NCBI RefSeq assembly: GCF_020520425.1
Contig: NC_079487.1
Coordinates: forward strand, 125,758,385-125,822,384
Direction: 5' to 3'
Source: Spinacia oleracea
Lineage: Eukaryota; Streptophyta; Magnoliopsida; Caryophyllales; Amaranthaceae
DNA: 64,000 nucleotides
This document shows, piece after piece, positions 33,263 through 45,202 of this stretch. The notes under the pieces were generated by a model. The model was not told the origin of the DNA and searched no databases. It saw only the letters and a list, made by a program, of their open reading frames with translations. Positions within the stretch are counted from its first letter, which is position 1, and the number at the start of each line of letters is the position of its first letter. Position numbers and translations under genes: made by a program.

Positions 33263-34152
33263 TAGTGTGAAGTAACACAACTGTATGTAGTGAAGTTCCT
33301 TGTTAGGGAGTCGTGATACATCGCGCGGGCAAATAACCCGTATCCACCTAAAAACAAGAAAATAAATAAAATAGAAAAAGTAAGGGGGTCCACTTAAATA
33401 AATGGGTAAAAGTATTGTTATATATACCGTTAACGTTTGTATAATTATTGTCATTGTTGCATTACTTTAGCACTATATTTGAATTTTCAACATCTTTTGC
33501 GAAAATACCAATTTGAACCTAAATATGGGCTTTTTACTCGTTGTTGACCAATGACCAGTGGGGCAGTGGGGTATCACTCCTGACTCCTCCCTTGCTTGGT
33601 GTGGGTTTGAGTACTTTGGGTTAGAGTTTAGTTGTTCGTTTGCTAAGAGTTTGGGCGGATCCCATTCCTACAAGTTAAGTTATCCTCTCATTTTGTTTTT
33701 TCTGCGGGTGAGAATACGTCTTTTATCTTTTTAATGATCGTTTATATGTCAGGCATAAGAGTAGCTATTTTGTTATAGGAGTTGATCAAACTTTTGGTTA
33801 GATTAGTTAGTTTGAATTTGATTTTTGCTGAGAATTTAAGTATTATAGATCGCAGATTCGAATATGTCCCACCCTTTTTACAACTTGTATTGTTTTTTGG
33901 TTCATCCACACGCATTCAAAGGGCAAGCTGATTTTAATCACAGAAATTGAGCATATATATTTCATATTATGCGCCTATAGGCCTTTACATAAAATTATAT
34001 GAATCAATGATACATTTTTGAATTTGTCATACTATAAATCTATAATCACATCTATAAACACATACTAATAAATTAAAGCCCATATATTGTTAAATATGGG
34101 CTTGGGCCTCGCCCGCATGTTGTAGCTAACATATAAGCACTACGGCCCTTTA
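33263..34152. other. Intergenic downstream of matrixin D
   Basis: No gene, RNA gene or transposon end that I can support. Confidence 0.4.
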
Positions 34153-35455
34153 CTATGAACCATATAACGCTTGAATGCCCTGAATATCATCCTCTTGGAG
34201 CACTCTCCTCCTCTCACCATAATTAATACCCGAATGCATCACAGCATTTATATCAGCACTATGTCCGAGGCCAAGGAGGTGACCGATTTCATGTAACACA
34301 ACGGAGTTGAGATCGATTTGGTATTGACCCGGATTATCGCTCCAAATATCATTTGCATCATAATGTGACCGCCCATCAGGAGGAGGAAATGAATGACCCA
34401 ATACTCCACCCCGCCCATCAAAGGGGAAACCATCCCCGTGATCACCTACCGCAAACCCGAATACTAAATTGGATCGGCTGCCCTCGCCAACTTCTTGAAA
34501 GCTGAACGGGCTATACTCTGCCCATTTGTTCAATGCATCCGCTACTACGTATCTCATGTTTTCGGACCCGGGTATTAGGGTCTCTACCCGAATTTGGTAT
34601 GTCAATTCAGAGGATGTCCATCTTGTCCCTATAACTCCGTAAAACGATGCTCCATACATGGACTTACTACTTGTATTGTGTTTCCGTTGCATCGTATTCC
34701 TACCGTTGATAATGTCCGCACATCCGCATCTAGAAAATGGGTAACTAATTAATTAATGAATTTATTTTACTATACAAATATAAGTTATCTTGATGGAAAT
34801 ATATACCGTGTCAAAGGACCAATTCAACCAAAAGATTAAGCTGATGGTTGAAGTCCGGGATTAGTTTTATACTCTATCACGCCCCCTCACATGAAAGCCC
34901 TTTGGGCTTGAAATGTGGATGCAGCATAGGCCTTCTCATACCTAGCGCGAAATATTCCATTTTGAAAGGAGGGGTGGATGAGATTTTGGCTCTGATACCA
35001 TGTCAAAGGACCAACTCAATCAAAAGCTTAAGCTGATGGTTGAACCCCCGAAATTAGTTTTATACTCTATCATACCAAAATTAAACGTAATTTAACTTAA
35101 CTTACCGAGGTTTCATCATCTGTTTCACCGTGGCAGCATCCAAATGCCCTGTAGTATTTAACCTGTAATTGTTTTGGTATGTCCGGATCGCCTTCTCGAG
35201 GTGCTCATCAAACAATCCATCATCGTTTTTGATAGTTAACTCATTTTCGGACACTCGATTATTCTCGAGGTACCCGAATTTGACAAGGTAACTTTTAAGC
35301 TGGTGAAGACCGGCTACATTTTGGCCCTTCCTACTTCCTTCTAAGCTCTTTAGGAAGCCAAAAGGGGTAACATTTGGTTTGGATTGAGTTGTGTGTGGAC
35401 CTAAAGTAAAGACAAATAGTAAAATTGCACAAAAAATGTTAGTAGTAGTTGCCAT
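34153..35455 (-). CDS. Matrixin-type metalloendoproteinase, copy D
   Basis: Exon 1 is 35455-35106 and exon 2 is 34729-34153 (CCTCG|GTAAGT, TCTAG|ATGCGG), giving 308 residues in one frame. Signal peptide ending near TTQS, prodomain (LHQLKSYLVKFGYL ... VKQMMKPR), cysteine switch PRCGCAD (Ala for the usual Pro, with an extra Cys), structural-zinc loop DHGDGFPFDGRGG with GHSF and SHYD retained, catalytic motif HEIGHLLGLGH with VMHSG at the Met-turn. It ends IQALYGS with no anchor segment. A 264-bp TRIM sits in its 376-bp intron. It is separated from copy C by the 11.8-kb LTR element but keeps strand and structure, so it belongs to the same ancestral tandem array. Confidence 0.9.
34809..35072 (-). 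mobile_element. TRIM (terminal-repeat retrotransposon in miniature) in the intron of matrixin D
   Basis: Two terminal direct repeats of 71-72 bp (34809-34879 and 35001-35072), each TG...CA in the plus reading, are about 85-90% alike by eye. Next to the right repeat the minus strand carries the tRNA-Met primer site TGGTATCAGAGCC (complement of 34988-35000). Next to the left one is a purine tract (complement of 'cgccccctc'). Target duplication TACCG/TACCA. No coding capacity. It lies antisense-neutral in an intron whose splice sites are intact. Confidence 0.85.
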
Positions 35456-35491
35456 ATTATCTTGTTTGTGTGATCAGAAAACATGGTATGG

Positions 35492-35501
35492 CCTATTTAT
35501 A
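35492..35501 (-). promoter_or_regulatory. Probable TATA box of matrixin D
   Basis: The minus strand reads TATAAATAGG about 40 bp upstream of the ATG at 35455, implying a very short leader. Confidence 0.45.
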
Positions 35502-36278
35502 GATGTGCAAATCTTGACTCTCTATTAACAAGTTGCAATTTGCACAATGGTTGGTGCGACGAACATTAATTGAAGTATCGCCCAAACCACTATTTCTTGT
35601 ACAACCCTGTCGATCATACATTTCGTGCTAAGGTTTGATATATTTTTTTTCTAGTCGAGCCAATTTTTGCACAGGAGGGTCGGATTATTTTTGTTAATTA
35701 AGGATCGTACAAATAAGTCATCGCTTTCGATTCGAAAAAATGCAATTTTCAAATATATTTTTTGTGCGTAAGTTTGTTTTGAAGATCGGGTTAACTTTTA
35801 CATGGGAGGGTTGGATCATTTTTGTTATGTCTAGTTGTGACTTGTGAGGAGATTGGACTCCCGGCCTTATCAACAGTACAAGTAGCTCCAATTTGCTGGT
35901 AATGACTTTTTCTACCCATATATCATTAATTTAGAACATGACTTATTTTACTTTCCAATTAATGGTACATATGAATTGTGATGCATGGCTTTACAAGACT
36001 TTAAAGCATCACTTCCTTTTTTGCTTTTTGGGTTGAGATGTAATACTTGACAACAACAGCAAAGACCTTAGAACATTCTTGGAACCTACGTAGTGTTTAC
36101 CGTTCATAATTATTTGTGTGTTTATAATATACTTCTAGGATAAGTTTTCTATATGAAGTTTTATTAATCTGAATTTTAGGGTATGTTATGTTAAATTTAT
36201 TATATAACATTCAAATCACTAAATTCGGTCAAGTAAAAATCACAAATTCACTAAATACCGTAATTCATCTGACACATA
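35502..36278. other. Intergenic upstream of matrixin D
   Basis: Contains a weak copy of the upstream block shared by copies A and C (near 35520). No gene. Confidence 0.4.
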
Positions 36279-37030
36279 TTCTTATTTACAAGTGGTGTAT
36301 TATAAATATTGTAGATTGAAATAAAATTTAACTTAAATGCTTAAATGCTTAAAAGTTAATCATATCTATGTAAAAGTTATCTATTTTTTAGTGAATAAAA
36401 AATTTCATTTTAATAAAAAATATTCCTTCAAAATCACTAATAATGTGAAAAAATAATCATTCTACACTTTAAAATGTTCATCTATAAACTTTTTTATATA
36501 ATGTAAAAGTTAATCAAAACATGTTAAAAGTTCCAAAGTTATAAAAAATTGGGTAAAAAATCAGAACGAGCATAGAATTAATAACCTCTTAAAGTCAAAG
36601 ATTCAAGGAATTTATTTACTTTTCCCCACATACTTGCGGTTTTTTTTCCGATAGCTAGGATCAATACCACTCAACAGAAGAAGCTGAGGGCTCAAAGTTG
36701 AGAAGGGCCACGGGGAAGTGATACTATAGATATCTTGTGTAAAATAAATTTATTGTATATCTTGTGCGCACCAAATCTTTTGTTAGTTCTTATTTACAAG
36801 TGATATACAATAAATATTGCACACTGGAATAAAAGTTAACTCAAAATGCTTAAAAATGTAAGTTTATATATGTAAAAGTTATCTATTTTATTAGTAGTAA
36901 AAAAATTCATTTTAATAAATAATATTTATTCAAATCACTAATAATGTATAAAATTTATCATTTAACCTTTTAAATGTATCTACCTTTTTTTAATATAAAA
37001 GTTAATCAAAACATATTAAAGTTACAAAAA
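36279..37030. repeat. Diverged direct repeat of about 250 bp
   Basis: 36279-36531 and 36787-37030 share 'cttatttacaagtg', 'gtaaaagttatctatttt', 'ttcattttaataaa', 'tcactaataatgt' and 'aaaagttaatcaaaacat' in order. Noncoding and AT-rich. Origin unknown. Confidence 0.7.
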
Positions 37031-37360
37031 ACTAGGTAAAAATTACAAAAAACAGGGTAAAAATTAATCCAAAATCGAATTAACTCTGGAAGAAACTACA
37101 TTACAACTCAATCAAATACAACATTGACCTGATTAAACCCTATTGGTTTTGACCCGACTTGTTACTATTTGCGACTCAATTTTTTTTCTTCATTTTTATT
37201 CATTAAATCAAGCATAAAACTATTAAAGTAACAGAGAAAAGAATAGAAAAAAAAAATCGTGCATGTCATCAATCGTCATACATGGAAATTCATCAAAATC
37301 ATTGTTCTTAATTAATTCAATCACTCTTTGTAGCTGCTACTACTTTCTTATATATATCAG

Positions 37361-37632
37361 GTATGGAAAGTCAAGAATGAAGGTTATTGGGAGTTTAGAA
37401 TTCCTACATTGGAGACTATGGTTAAGTGCATCAAAGACCTAGTGAAGGGTAGAGTTTGAGCTGCTATGCCCATAAAAGCTTCTGATATAGGTAGAGTTTG
37501 GATCAATTCTTTGTAGCAGTTTGTTATTTGCTTTGGTTTGGTTGTACACTATTTATGCTTGTCTTTTGGGCCTAAGCTTTTGGGCTTATCATGTTTTTGA
37601 GCTTATTATAATACTTACCTTAAAAAAAAAAA
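37361..37632 (+). mobile_element. 3' end of a LINE, severely 5'-truncated
   Basis: Starts with a coding-like piece (VWKVKNEGYWEFRIPTLETM, as in LINE C-terminal regions), then a short 3' UTR and a poly(A) tract at 37622-37632. Only about 270 bp remain, the usual result of aborted reverse transcription. Confidence 0.65.
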
Positions 37633-37749
37633 ATCATTCACTTAAGTTAGTGTCCCTTTTTGTAAAATCTGGCCCAAAATTGTTTTCTTTGTTGTAAACA
37701 ATATTACTCCGTACAACACAATCTTTCGTCGTAAGACTAGAACCCCTTG

Positions 37750-38013
37750 TATTACAAGAAATTGTACTTAACGACGGGAAATTCCGTCGTTAAAGGCATA
37801 TAATTGTTGATTAACGACGGGATTTTACGTCGCGAACCCGTCATAAAAGGGGGCCGTCGTTATTGGAAAATCTTGTCGTTAACCCGTCGTAAAAGACATT
37901 TGCGACGGTTGTTCCCGTCTTTGTTGGGTTATTATCCCCGTCGCAAAATCCCTTTTACAACGGGATTTTTAGTCGTTATTAAGTTGTCATAAAAGATACA
38001 AACTTTTGTAGTG
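37750..38013. mobile_element. CACTA-like MITE, copy f
   Basis: Same family and orientation as copy a. The left terminal CAC is changed to TAT, the right end is CTTTTGTAGTG, and TTG is duplicated on both sides (37747-37749, 38014-38016). Confidence 0.78.
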
Positions 38014-38289
38014 TTGGTATGAGATTGCATACTAAAATGTTTCAACCAAACAATAATATGGATGGAATGGATTCAAACTCCATTCTAACCAATTCCTAAA
38101 ATCCCAACCAAACACCCCTTTAGAGCAACTCCTATGGTTAAAAGGAATCTGCTCACAAAAAATAAAAACATGTGAGCATGTAGCCAACCATTGGTACATC
38201 AATGATATAATCAACTATTAAAATCTTGTAGCTATTTTGAGCAGATAGCTCACGAAAAAAAAGGTAAAATAAATAAAATTATATATTAA

Positions 38290-41200
38290 ATAAAAATTAT
38301 ACGGAGTAAGGAGCTACACAAACTATTGAGGAAATTTTAGGGGGTAGAAGCTCTGGATTTCAGTGATGAAAATGAGATTTTCACACCAAAATCAGGGTTG
38401 CAGCATCTTCAAGCTCGTTCTGAAATGCGACATTCTTTTAATGAGTTCATGGAGGTGATTCATGGATTAACAAACCAGATGAAACAAGGTATGATTCGAC
38501 CTAATATGGATATTGGTACGATTTCAGTTCCTATTTTGCAGCAATTTGATGAAGTTGCTAATGTTGAAATGGAATAATGAATCTATTACTGAATCAAATA
38601 GTGCGAGTATATCAGTTTTGAATCCAGAACAAAATGAGTTAGATAATATTGATGTGAATGAATTGCATATATAATGCTGATAGAAGCCCTGTTGAAATCG
38701 ATTTTGACGATATTTAGGAGGAAGTAGATTTTTGGAAATCAGCTGTTATGTGTTACATTGTGGGTGCTAGTCCTCCTATTAATGTGATCGATGGAGGGAT
38801 TCATTAGGAGGGTATGGAAGCAGTTGAATGTGGACAAGGTAGTAATGGTGAGGAAGGGGATTTTTCTAGTGAGGTTTTTGACTATGGATTCGAGAGATAA
38901 GGTGTTGGCAGGGCACTATGTTTTTTACAGTAAACCTCTCATTCTTAAACCATGGGATCATGGTATGGATATGGACAAAGTAGAGGTTAAATCAGTGCCA
39001 ATATGGGTGCAATTGAGGTTAAACTTCAAATATTAGAGTGAGAAGGCAATGTATAAGATTGTGAGTCAGTTAGGGAAGCCAATTAGGAGGACCAAGCTAC
39101 AGCTTGTAGAGAAAAACTGCAATTTGCTAGAGTAATGGTTGATGTGCCATTATCTCAGGAGCTCCCTGACTGGATCTCATTTAGGGATGAGAATGGAGTA
39201 ATGGTAAGAGTTGGTTTGTTCTATGAATGGAGACCAACAATGTGCACAAAATGCATGATTATTGGGCATATGTAGTCTGAATGTAAGCAAGGTAGGAAGA
39301 GGGTTTGGGTTTAAAATACAACCAAAGTTCAAGTTCAGCCAATAATCACTGAGCATGTAACAAGTCTAGTTGTGGATCCAGATGGTTTTCAGAGATCTCT
39401 TAGGCCAATCAGAGTTAGAGTCTCACCAGAAGCTCAAGTCAGGATATCTAATTCTTTTCAGATGTTGGATTCTCCTATGAATGGAAATGCAGATTGGAGG
39501 GGGTACAAAATTAATAACGGTATTAGCTGGAAGAGGGGACTCTTCCTATTCCAATTGATAGAGTTCTAGCTTGGAATGTTAGGGGTCTAAACTTAGTTCA
39601 AACACAGAATGAGGTCAAAAATTTCATTCAGAAGTATGAAGTGGGTTTAGTAGGACTCCTGGAACATAAGGTGAAGCTGTCTAATGTATGGACGCTTTAT
39701 CAAAAAGTTTTTGCAAATTGGTGTTTTTATTGCACTTGCCATGTAACTCCTGTAAGTGGTATGCACATTTTTTATTGCACTTTCATTATTTCATATATGC
39801 TTTTAATGATGTTAATATGAGGCAAGAATTATGGAGAGATGTGTTGTTGCTTAATACTCAAGATACGTGTGGGGATTTTAATAGTGACATGGTTGTAGAT
39901 GAAAGAATTGGTGCCCCGGTTAAACATAGTGACATTGTGGATGTCAGTAATTGCATGCATGCTTGTGGCATGGAGGACATAAAGTGTGTGGGTAATCTCT
40001 ATACCTGGAATAATAAGCAACAAGGTAGTAAAAGAGTATTTTCAAAAATAGATAGAATTATGGCTAATCATGCTTGGCAAGGATATTAATCAGTTATTGA
40101 AGTTTGTTTTATGCCTGAAGGTCAGTTTGATCATTCTCCTGGTTTGTTAACTGTGTACCCTAGAAATGATGGAGGGAGGAAGCCATATAAATACTTCACA
40201 ATGTGGAAAGGTTCTCCTCTGTTTTTAGACACAGTTCATAATGCTTGGAATACTCAGATTGGGGGAAAAATGTCCATTGTGGTTAATAAATTGAAGAGGG
40301 TTAAGCATGCTCTTAAAGAGCTTAACAAGGCAGGTTTTACAGATGTTCAAGCTGCCGATTTAAGAGCATACCATGATTTGGTTGCTGCTCAGAATGCAAT
40401 GCACAATAATCCTACAGATCAAGGAGTAGCAGATGCAGAGTTAAAAACTATTCAAGAGTATAGAGAGAAACACAAGGCTTATATGGCTTTTCTAAGTCAG
40501 AAAGCTAAAGTGGCATGGCTTAAGATGGGGATGAGAATACTGTTCTCTTCCATCAGAGTATTAGAAGCAGGAAGGTGCAGAATTAAGTTTACATCATTTA
40601 TGATATGAGGGGTGTGTGGAAGGACACACCTTCTGAGGTTTCAGAAGCTTTCCTAGATTATTATAAGTTGTTGCTAGGGAGCATTCATGAGCATAGAACT
40701 CCTGTTGTTAAAAAGGTAGTTCAACAAGGTCCAGTTTGTCAAGATCATCACAAAGCCATCTTGGATGCTACATATACTGCAGAGGAAGTTAAGGTTGCCC
40801 TCTTTTCTATTCCAGGGGTTAAGGCATCTGGACCAGATGGATTTGGATCCTATTTCTATAAAGATGCATGGCATATAGTTGGTGAGGAAGTCATTGCAGC
40901 TATCCTAGATATGCTACAACATGGGAGACTTTTGAAAGAGTTGAATCATACAGTGATAACTCTCATCCCTAAGACTAAATGTCCAAAGGATGTCATGAAT
41001 GAATTCAGACCAATTTTTTTGCTGTAATACAATTTATAAGTGTATTACAAAGTTTTTGTGTGGAAGGCTAAGGCAAGTTTTGCCTGGTCTTATTCTTGAA
41101 AACTAAGGAGTTTTTGTTCTTGGAAGGTACATTGGGCACAATATCATGGTGGTTCATTATTTGGTGAAACACTACGGGAGGAAGGGGGTTAAGCCTATCT

Positions 41201-41388
41201 GTCTTATGAAGATTGATCTTCAAAAAGCCTATGATACGGTAGACTGGCAATTTCTTCAAAAAATGTTAGATTACCTGGAATTTTCTAAGCAGTTTGTTGA
41301 TATAATCACGCAACGTGTCACTACTCCTATGTTTTCTCTGATGCTGAATGGTTCTATGCATGGATTCTTTAAATCTCGACGAAGTTTG
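38290..41388 (+). pseudogene. Decayed L1-type LINE, 3' half lost
   Basis: Successive pieces in different frames: an ORF1 DUF4283-like segment (38791-39036, ILKPWDHGMDMDKVEVKSVP), a zinc-knuckle remnant near 39240-39290 (CTKCMIIGHM), an endonuclease start (39555, LAWNVRGLNLVQTQNE), endonuclease middle (39825-40089, CGDFNSDMVVDERIG and DRIMANHAWQGY), and reverse-transcriptase blocks (40605-41027, GVKASGPDGFGSYFYKDAWH; 41146-41388, LMKIDLQKAYDTVDWQFLQK). It stops inside the RT domain just before the expected RQGDP motif, where a Stowaway-like repeat begins. Stops and frame changes are numerous. The sequence is close to the LINE at 61654-64000. Confidence 0.85.
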
Positions 41389-41570
41389 GGTAGGAGAGAT
41401 AAATAATTAATGGGGATAAAGGTGTACTTTGAGCAAACAAGTGGACTATTTATATTTTTATGAGGGTATAATAGATATAAATGTTAGACAAATAAGGAAT
41501 GATTTCAAAAGGGACTAATAAAAAGAACAACCCAATACGAAAAGAGGACTAACATTCAAGAACGGATGGA
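41388..41570. repeat. Stowaway-like repeat, related to 3547-3795
   Basis: Begins 'ggtaggagagataaataattaa' directly at the LINE break and ends near 'aagaacggatggag'. The shared start with 3547 identifies the family. Confidence 0.55.
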
Positions 41571-42350
41571 GCATTTGTTTTGAATTTTCCATCAAAAATA
41601 AATAAAAACAAACATTGAATTGACAAGTTTGCCTAATTCAGATCTAGCTTTGAAAGCATTGATTCACATTTCACATCTATGAAAATTATGACACTATGAG
41701 ACATGCAATGTCGTCCACACTTTGTACCAACTACCTCTAGTGTGAGCAGGTCTTACCCCATAATCCATATTGTAATATCTAGACAATGGTTTTGCATTAA
41801 ATTCAAGAGTTGTGGCAAATTTGAGGTCATTCGTTTTTAGTAGCGTGTTCATAAATGGTATTATCATAAGTTTATACTTCCTCCGTTTTGTAATAGATGT
41901 ACGGAGTATCATTTAGACTTTTTTAACTATTTATTTACTACTCCGTAATTTTTATCATATTTATTATTAATACGTAAATACAATTTTGTATTTTTAATTG
42001 TTATTGGGTTAATTTCAATATATATTTTCAATTTTTATTAATATCTAATTAAAGATATTGATTGTCAAAATTAGTGGAGTATACGAAATATAAATAGTGT
42101 AAAAAGTCTAAATAATGTATTTATTGTGAAAATAAGAAAGTATAAGAGAGTAGGGAACGCGTATTAGTCTATTAGGATCAGTCATATCATAATCTACGCT
42201 AAGAATGAAAACACTAATGTGAGATCTTGTTATTTTCTTCTATATGTATACGTAATTTTAATATGAGTATTCATGCTCGACACTTTCATGCTCAGACTTT
42301 TATATCGAATACTAAATGAGAAAAACAAGAATTAATGGAGGAAAATTATA
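41571..42350. other. Intergenic, no gene seen
   Basis: AT-rich. A partial Stowaway-type terminus 'cttcctccgttttgtaatag' occurs at 41877 without a partner. Confidence 0.4.
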
Positions 42351-42772
42351 CTCCCTCCATTTCTTTTTGATGTATCCATTTCAGAAAGTGGGGAGTTTTT
42401 AAGAAAATTGGAATCTTTGGATTGTATTGGTATAAGTGTAATGATTGAGTGTAAGAAAAAATGATTGTATGTAAGAGATTATAATAAAAAAAGAAGAGAG
42501 AAAATAATAAAGAAATAAGGTAAGAGAGAGGAGTGATAATGATGGGTGATAAAGGAGGTGAGAGAGTGGGTATATGGGAAAGGGAAAAGAATTAAATAAT
42601 AGGGGTGGGGAAATTTAGGTGGGAATATGGGTAGAATCTTTAGGTATTTTGGTAATTAGATAGAAATGTAAGGGTATTTTAGGATAAAATGTATGTCCAA
42701 AAATAGAAACGGATACAACAAAAAGAAACGCTTAAAATGAAAACGGATACAACAAAAAGAAAATGGAGGGAG
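42351..42772. mobile_element. Stowaway MITE (422 bp)
   Basis: Ends CTCCCTCCATTTCTTTTTG ... CAAAAAGAAAATGGAGGGAG between TA dinucleotides. An internal near-duplicate of the right terminus sits at 42706-42735. Confidence 0.8.
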
Positions 42773-43081
42773 TAGAAAATTATGTAAATAAAACACTTGG
42801 TATATACGTATTGTGATCAACACATTAATCATATTATTTACGACTCCTTTTTTATGGATATGATTTTTTTTCTTTTTTCTTTTTTCTTTTTATAATACTC
42901 TGTATTCAGCAATAAAATAGATTCAATGTTAATACGGAGTAAATAAATCGCACAAAACATGTCGAATATTATTATTAGGGCAATTCATCACCCAAATCTT
43001 TCCTTTTGTTGAGAAACTAGAGAGAGAAACTAGAGAGAAAAGAAGCAAAGTGAAAATTGACTTCTACTTCTTGAACCCCAA

Positions 43082-45202
43082 ATGGGTTCATCGTCAAAGC
43101 CACCAGATGATACGACTATGAAGGAATTACATCATGGACAATCAGCGATTACCAAAGATCAATCATCCCCGAAATCAGTCGTTCCATTGAATTTTAGAGA
43201 TGCAGTAGCATCATCATCACAATGGTTTATGGAGGCAAGGAAAATTATAACTACGTCTTTGGAATGGGAAGAAGCAGAGGAGAAGGTACCGGATAATAGT
43301 TTAGCGGTGGCGTTTGACAAATTCACACTGGATAGGTTACGAGCACCATGGAAGCTTACTCTTATGGGCAAGTGCATGGGAATTCAAGTAAAAGCAAGTT
43401 ATTTAGAAGCGAGAGTTCGAGCGATGTGGAGAATAAAAGGTTCACTGGAAGTCATTGATATTGGTAAACAGGTTTATTTGTTCAAATTCACACAAACTGA
43501 TGATTATGAACGTGCGTTATTCGGCGGTCCTTGGTTCATCATGGATCATTACCTGATGATATCAACTTGGAAACCAAATTTCAGACCATCGGTGAATGAA
43601 TTTGATTTCATGTCAGTCTGGGTAAGGATTGAAGAATTACCGGTAGAATATTACGATAAGGATGCGTTATATGAGATTGCCAAAGTCATTGGGAAGCCTA
43701 TTAGGGTTGATTATGCAACTGATAAAGTGTCACGAGCACGGTATGCAAGGGTGTGTGTGGAAATTGATCTAAGAAAACCGATTATCACAAAGGTGTGGGT
43801 TGGTGGATTTTGGCAGCCTGTGGTGTATGAGAACATCACGTCACTTTGTTTTAAATGTGGCAAAATAGGTCACGTTTTGGAAAAATGTGTTCAAAATGAT
43901 GATGTTGAGTTGGACAATACTCACCAGATGACTAAGCCCACTGAGCATGGACAGGTCGAGGCCCATATGGAAGTGGATTCGAAAATTCAGCATACTAACA
44001 GGGCCATTAGGGAATCAAAGACACATGAGTTGGATCTGTATGGACCGTGGACTTTAGTCCAAAACAAGCGAAGCCCAAAACCTAATAATGGAAAACAAAG
44101 ACAGATTAATACCCGGATTAATGAGTATAGGAACAACTCAGCATCAAAAGTTGCGACAACCACATCATTAAATGGGGTTTACTTGAAAACACCAAGAGAT
44201 AAGCAAATCCACCAATTAGAAAGGGAAGTTAAGGAGCCAGTGTTAGTTGCCCCAGATCACACTTTACTGGAGATTAGTGCTGCGCCGATGTTAATTCAAG
44301 AAGAGGGTGCAAACACCGTCCACTTGGCGAACTCGTTCAAACACTTGGCGAATACGAATGATTCACCGTTTGCCTTTTCTACTTCTCCTCTTCCTTTTAA
44401 CAGTGAGGTAATCCAAGACAACAAATCTCCTTCCTTGTTAACCAATCCAATTTCTCCCTCTTCTGATATTCTTCTTCAAGAAGCTACCAAATCCTCTTCT
44501 CCAAATGGAAAACCAAAACAGACCAAAAACCACATGCATGCAGACAAATTTCACTCCGAATCAAATTTCCAAGAGAAACAACAGAAATTGGATCCAGAGG
44601 GGGCCAAGACATTTTCGCAATCAGGTCAGTCAACAAATGACGGAGGAAGTTCAGCAAGTCAATTGTCCGATCAATCAAATGCCGATGTTGTCATTATTTC
44701 CAGAGCAGCCAGAGATGAGTGCATGCAGGAGTCAGAAAATACCGAATACCAGGGGAATGGAGTTCAAGAATGTGAGATTGTTAGCAGCAGAGTTGAGGCG
44801 GAGGGAGGGGCTGGAGCCGATAGGTCCGAGGCCGAGAACAGGGTGGGATGTGGTTTTACCTCAGGGGATGAAACATATACCATTACCAGGGGGAGGGCCG
44901 AATTTCAATCCAATAAATATGCGTCCCCATATTCCAGTTCGCTTGCCAAAAGAAGTGCAAGTTCATCCCTTGCAATTCGAAACTCAAAGTCAAGAAATGG
45001 GGCGAGCGGATCGCCTTATGGCCTTCTACGTCACTCAGAGAGAGGTGGTGGGTGTACAAGTTCAAGTCAGTACGTTTCAAAAATTACTGGATCCCAGGAA
45101 AGTGTTCACGTATGTGACACCAATTCGCCTGGAGGATCTGAATATGATGGGGGTCATGCAATATTGGAGGGATTGGGAGGAGTTCTTCCTTCCACCAAAT
45201 GA
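43082..45202 (+). CDS. LINE ORF1: DUF4283/zinc-knuckle RNA-binding protein (706 aa)
   Basis: The nucleic-acid-binding ORF1 protein of plant L1 elements. Residues about 65-200 form a DUF4283 domain (LTLMGKCMGIQVKASYLEAR ... FGGPWFIMDHYLMISTWKP). Residues about 256-269 are a CCHC knuckle CFKCGKIGHVLEKC. A long Ser/Asn-rich low-complexity tail follows to residue 706. The start at 43082 lies 100 bp inside the element and is the first ATG of the long frame. The last 698 nt overlap the open frame of ORF2. Role by family: binds the LINE RNA and forms the RNP. Confidence 0.88.
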   Translation: MGSSSKPPDDTTMKELHHGQSAITKDQSSPKSVVPLNFRDAVASSSQWFMEARKIITTSLEWEEAEEKVPDNSLAVAFDKFTLDRLRAPWKLTLMGKCMGIQVKASYLEARVRAMWRIKGSLEVIDIGKQVYLFKFTQTDDYERALFGGPWFIMDHYLMISTWKPNFRPSVNEFDFMSVWVRIEELPVEYYDKDALYEIAKVIGKPIRVDYATDKVSRARYARVCVEIDLRKPIITKVWVGGFWQPVVYENITSLCFKCGKIGHVLEKCVQNDDVELDNTHQMTKPTEHGQVEAHMEVDSKIQHTNRAIRESKTHELDLYGPWTLVQNKRSPKPNNGKQRQINTRINEYRNNSASKVATTTSLNGVYLKTPRDKQIHQLEREVKEPVLVAPDHTLLEISAAPMLIQEEGANTVHLANSFKHLANTNDSPFAFSTSPLPFNSEVIQDNKSPSLLTNPISPSSDILLQEATKSSSPNGKPKQTKNHMHADKFHSESNFQEKQQKLDPEGAKTFSQSGQSTNDGGSSASQLSDQSNADVVIISRAARDECMQESENTEYQGNGVQECEIVSSRVEAEGGAGADRSEAENRVGCGFTSGDETYTITRGRAEFQSNKYASPYSSSLAKRSASSSLAIRNSKSRNGASGSPYGLLRHSERGGGCTSSSQYVSKITGSQESVHVCDTNSPGGSEYDGGHAILEGLGGVLPSTK

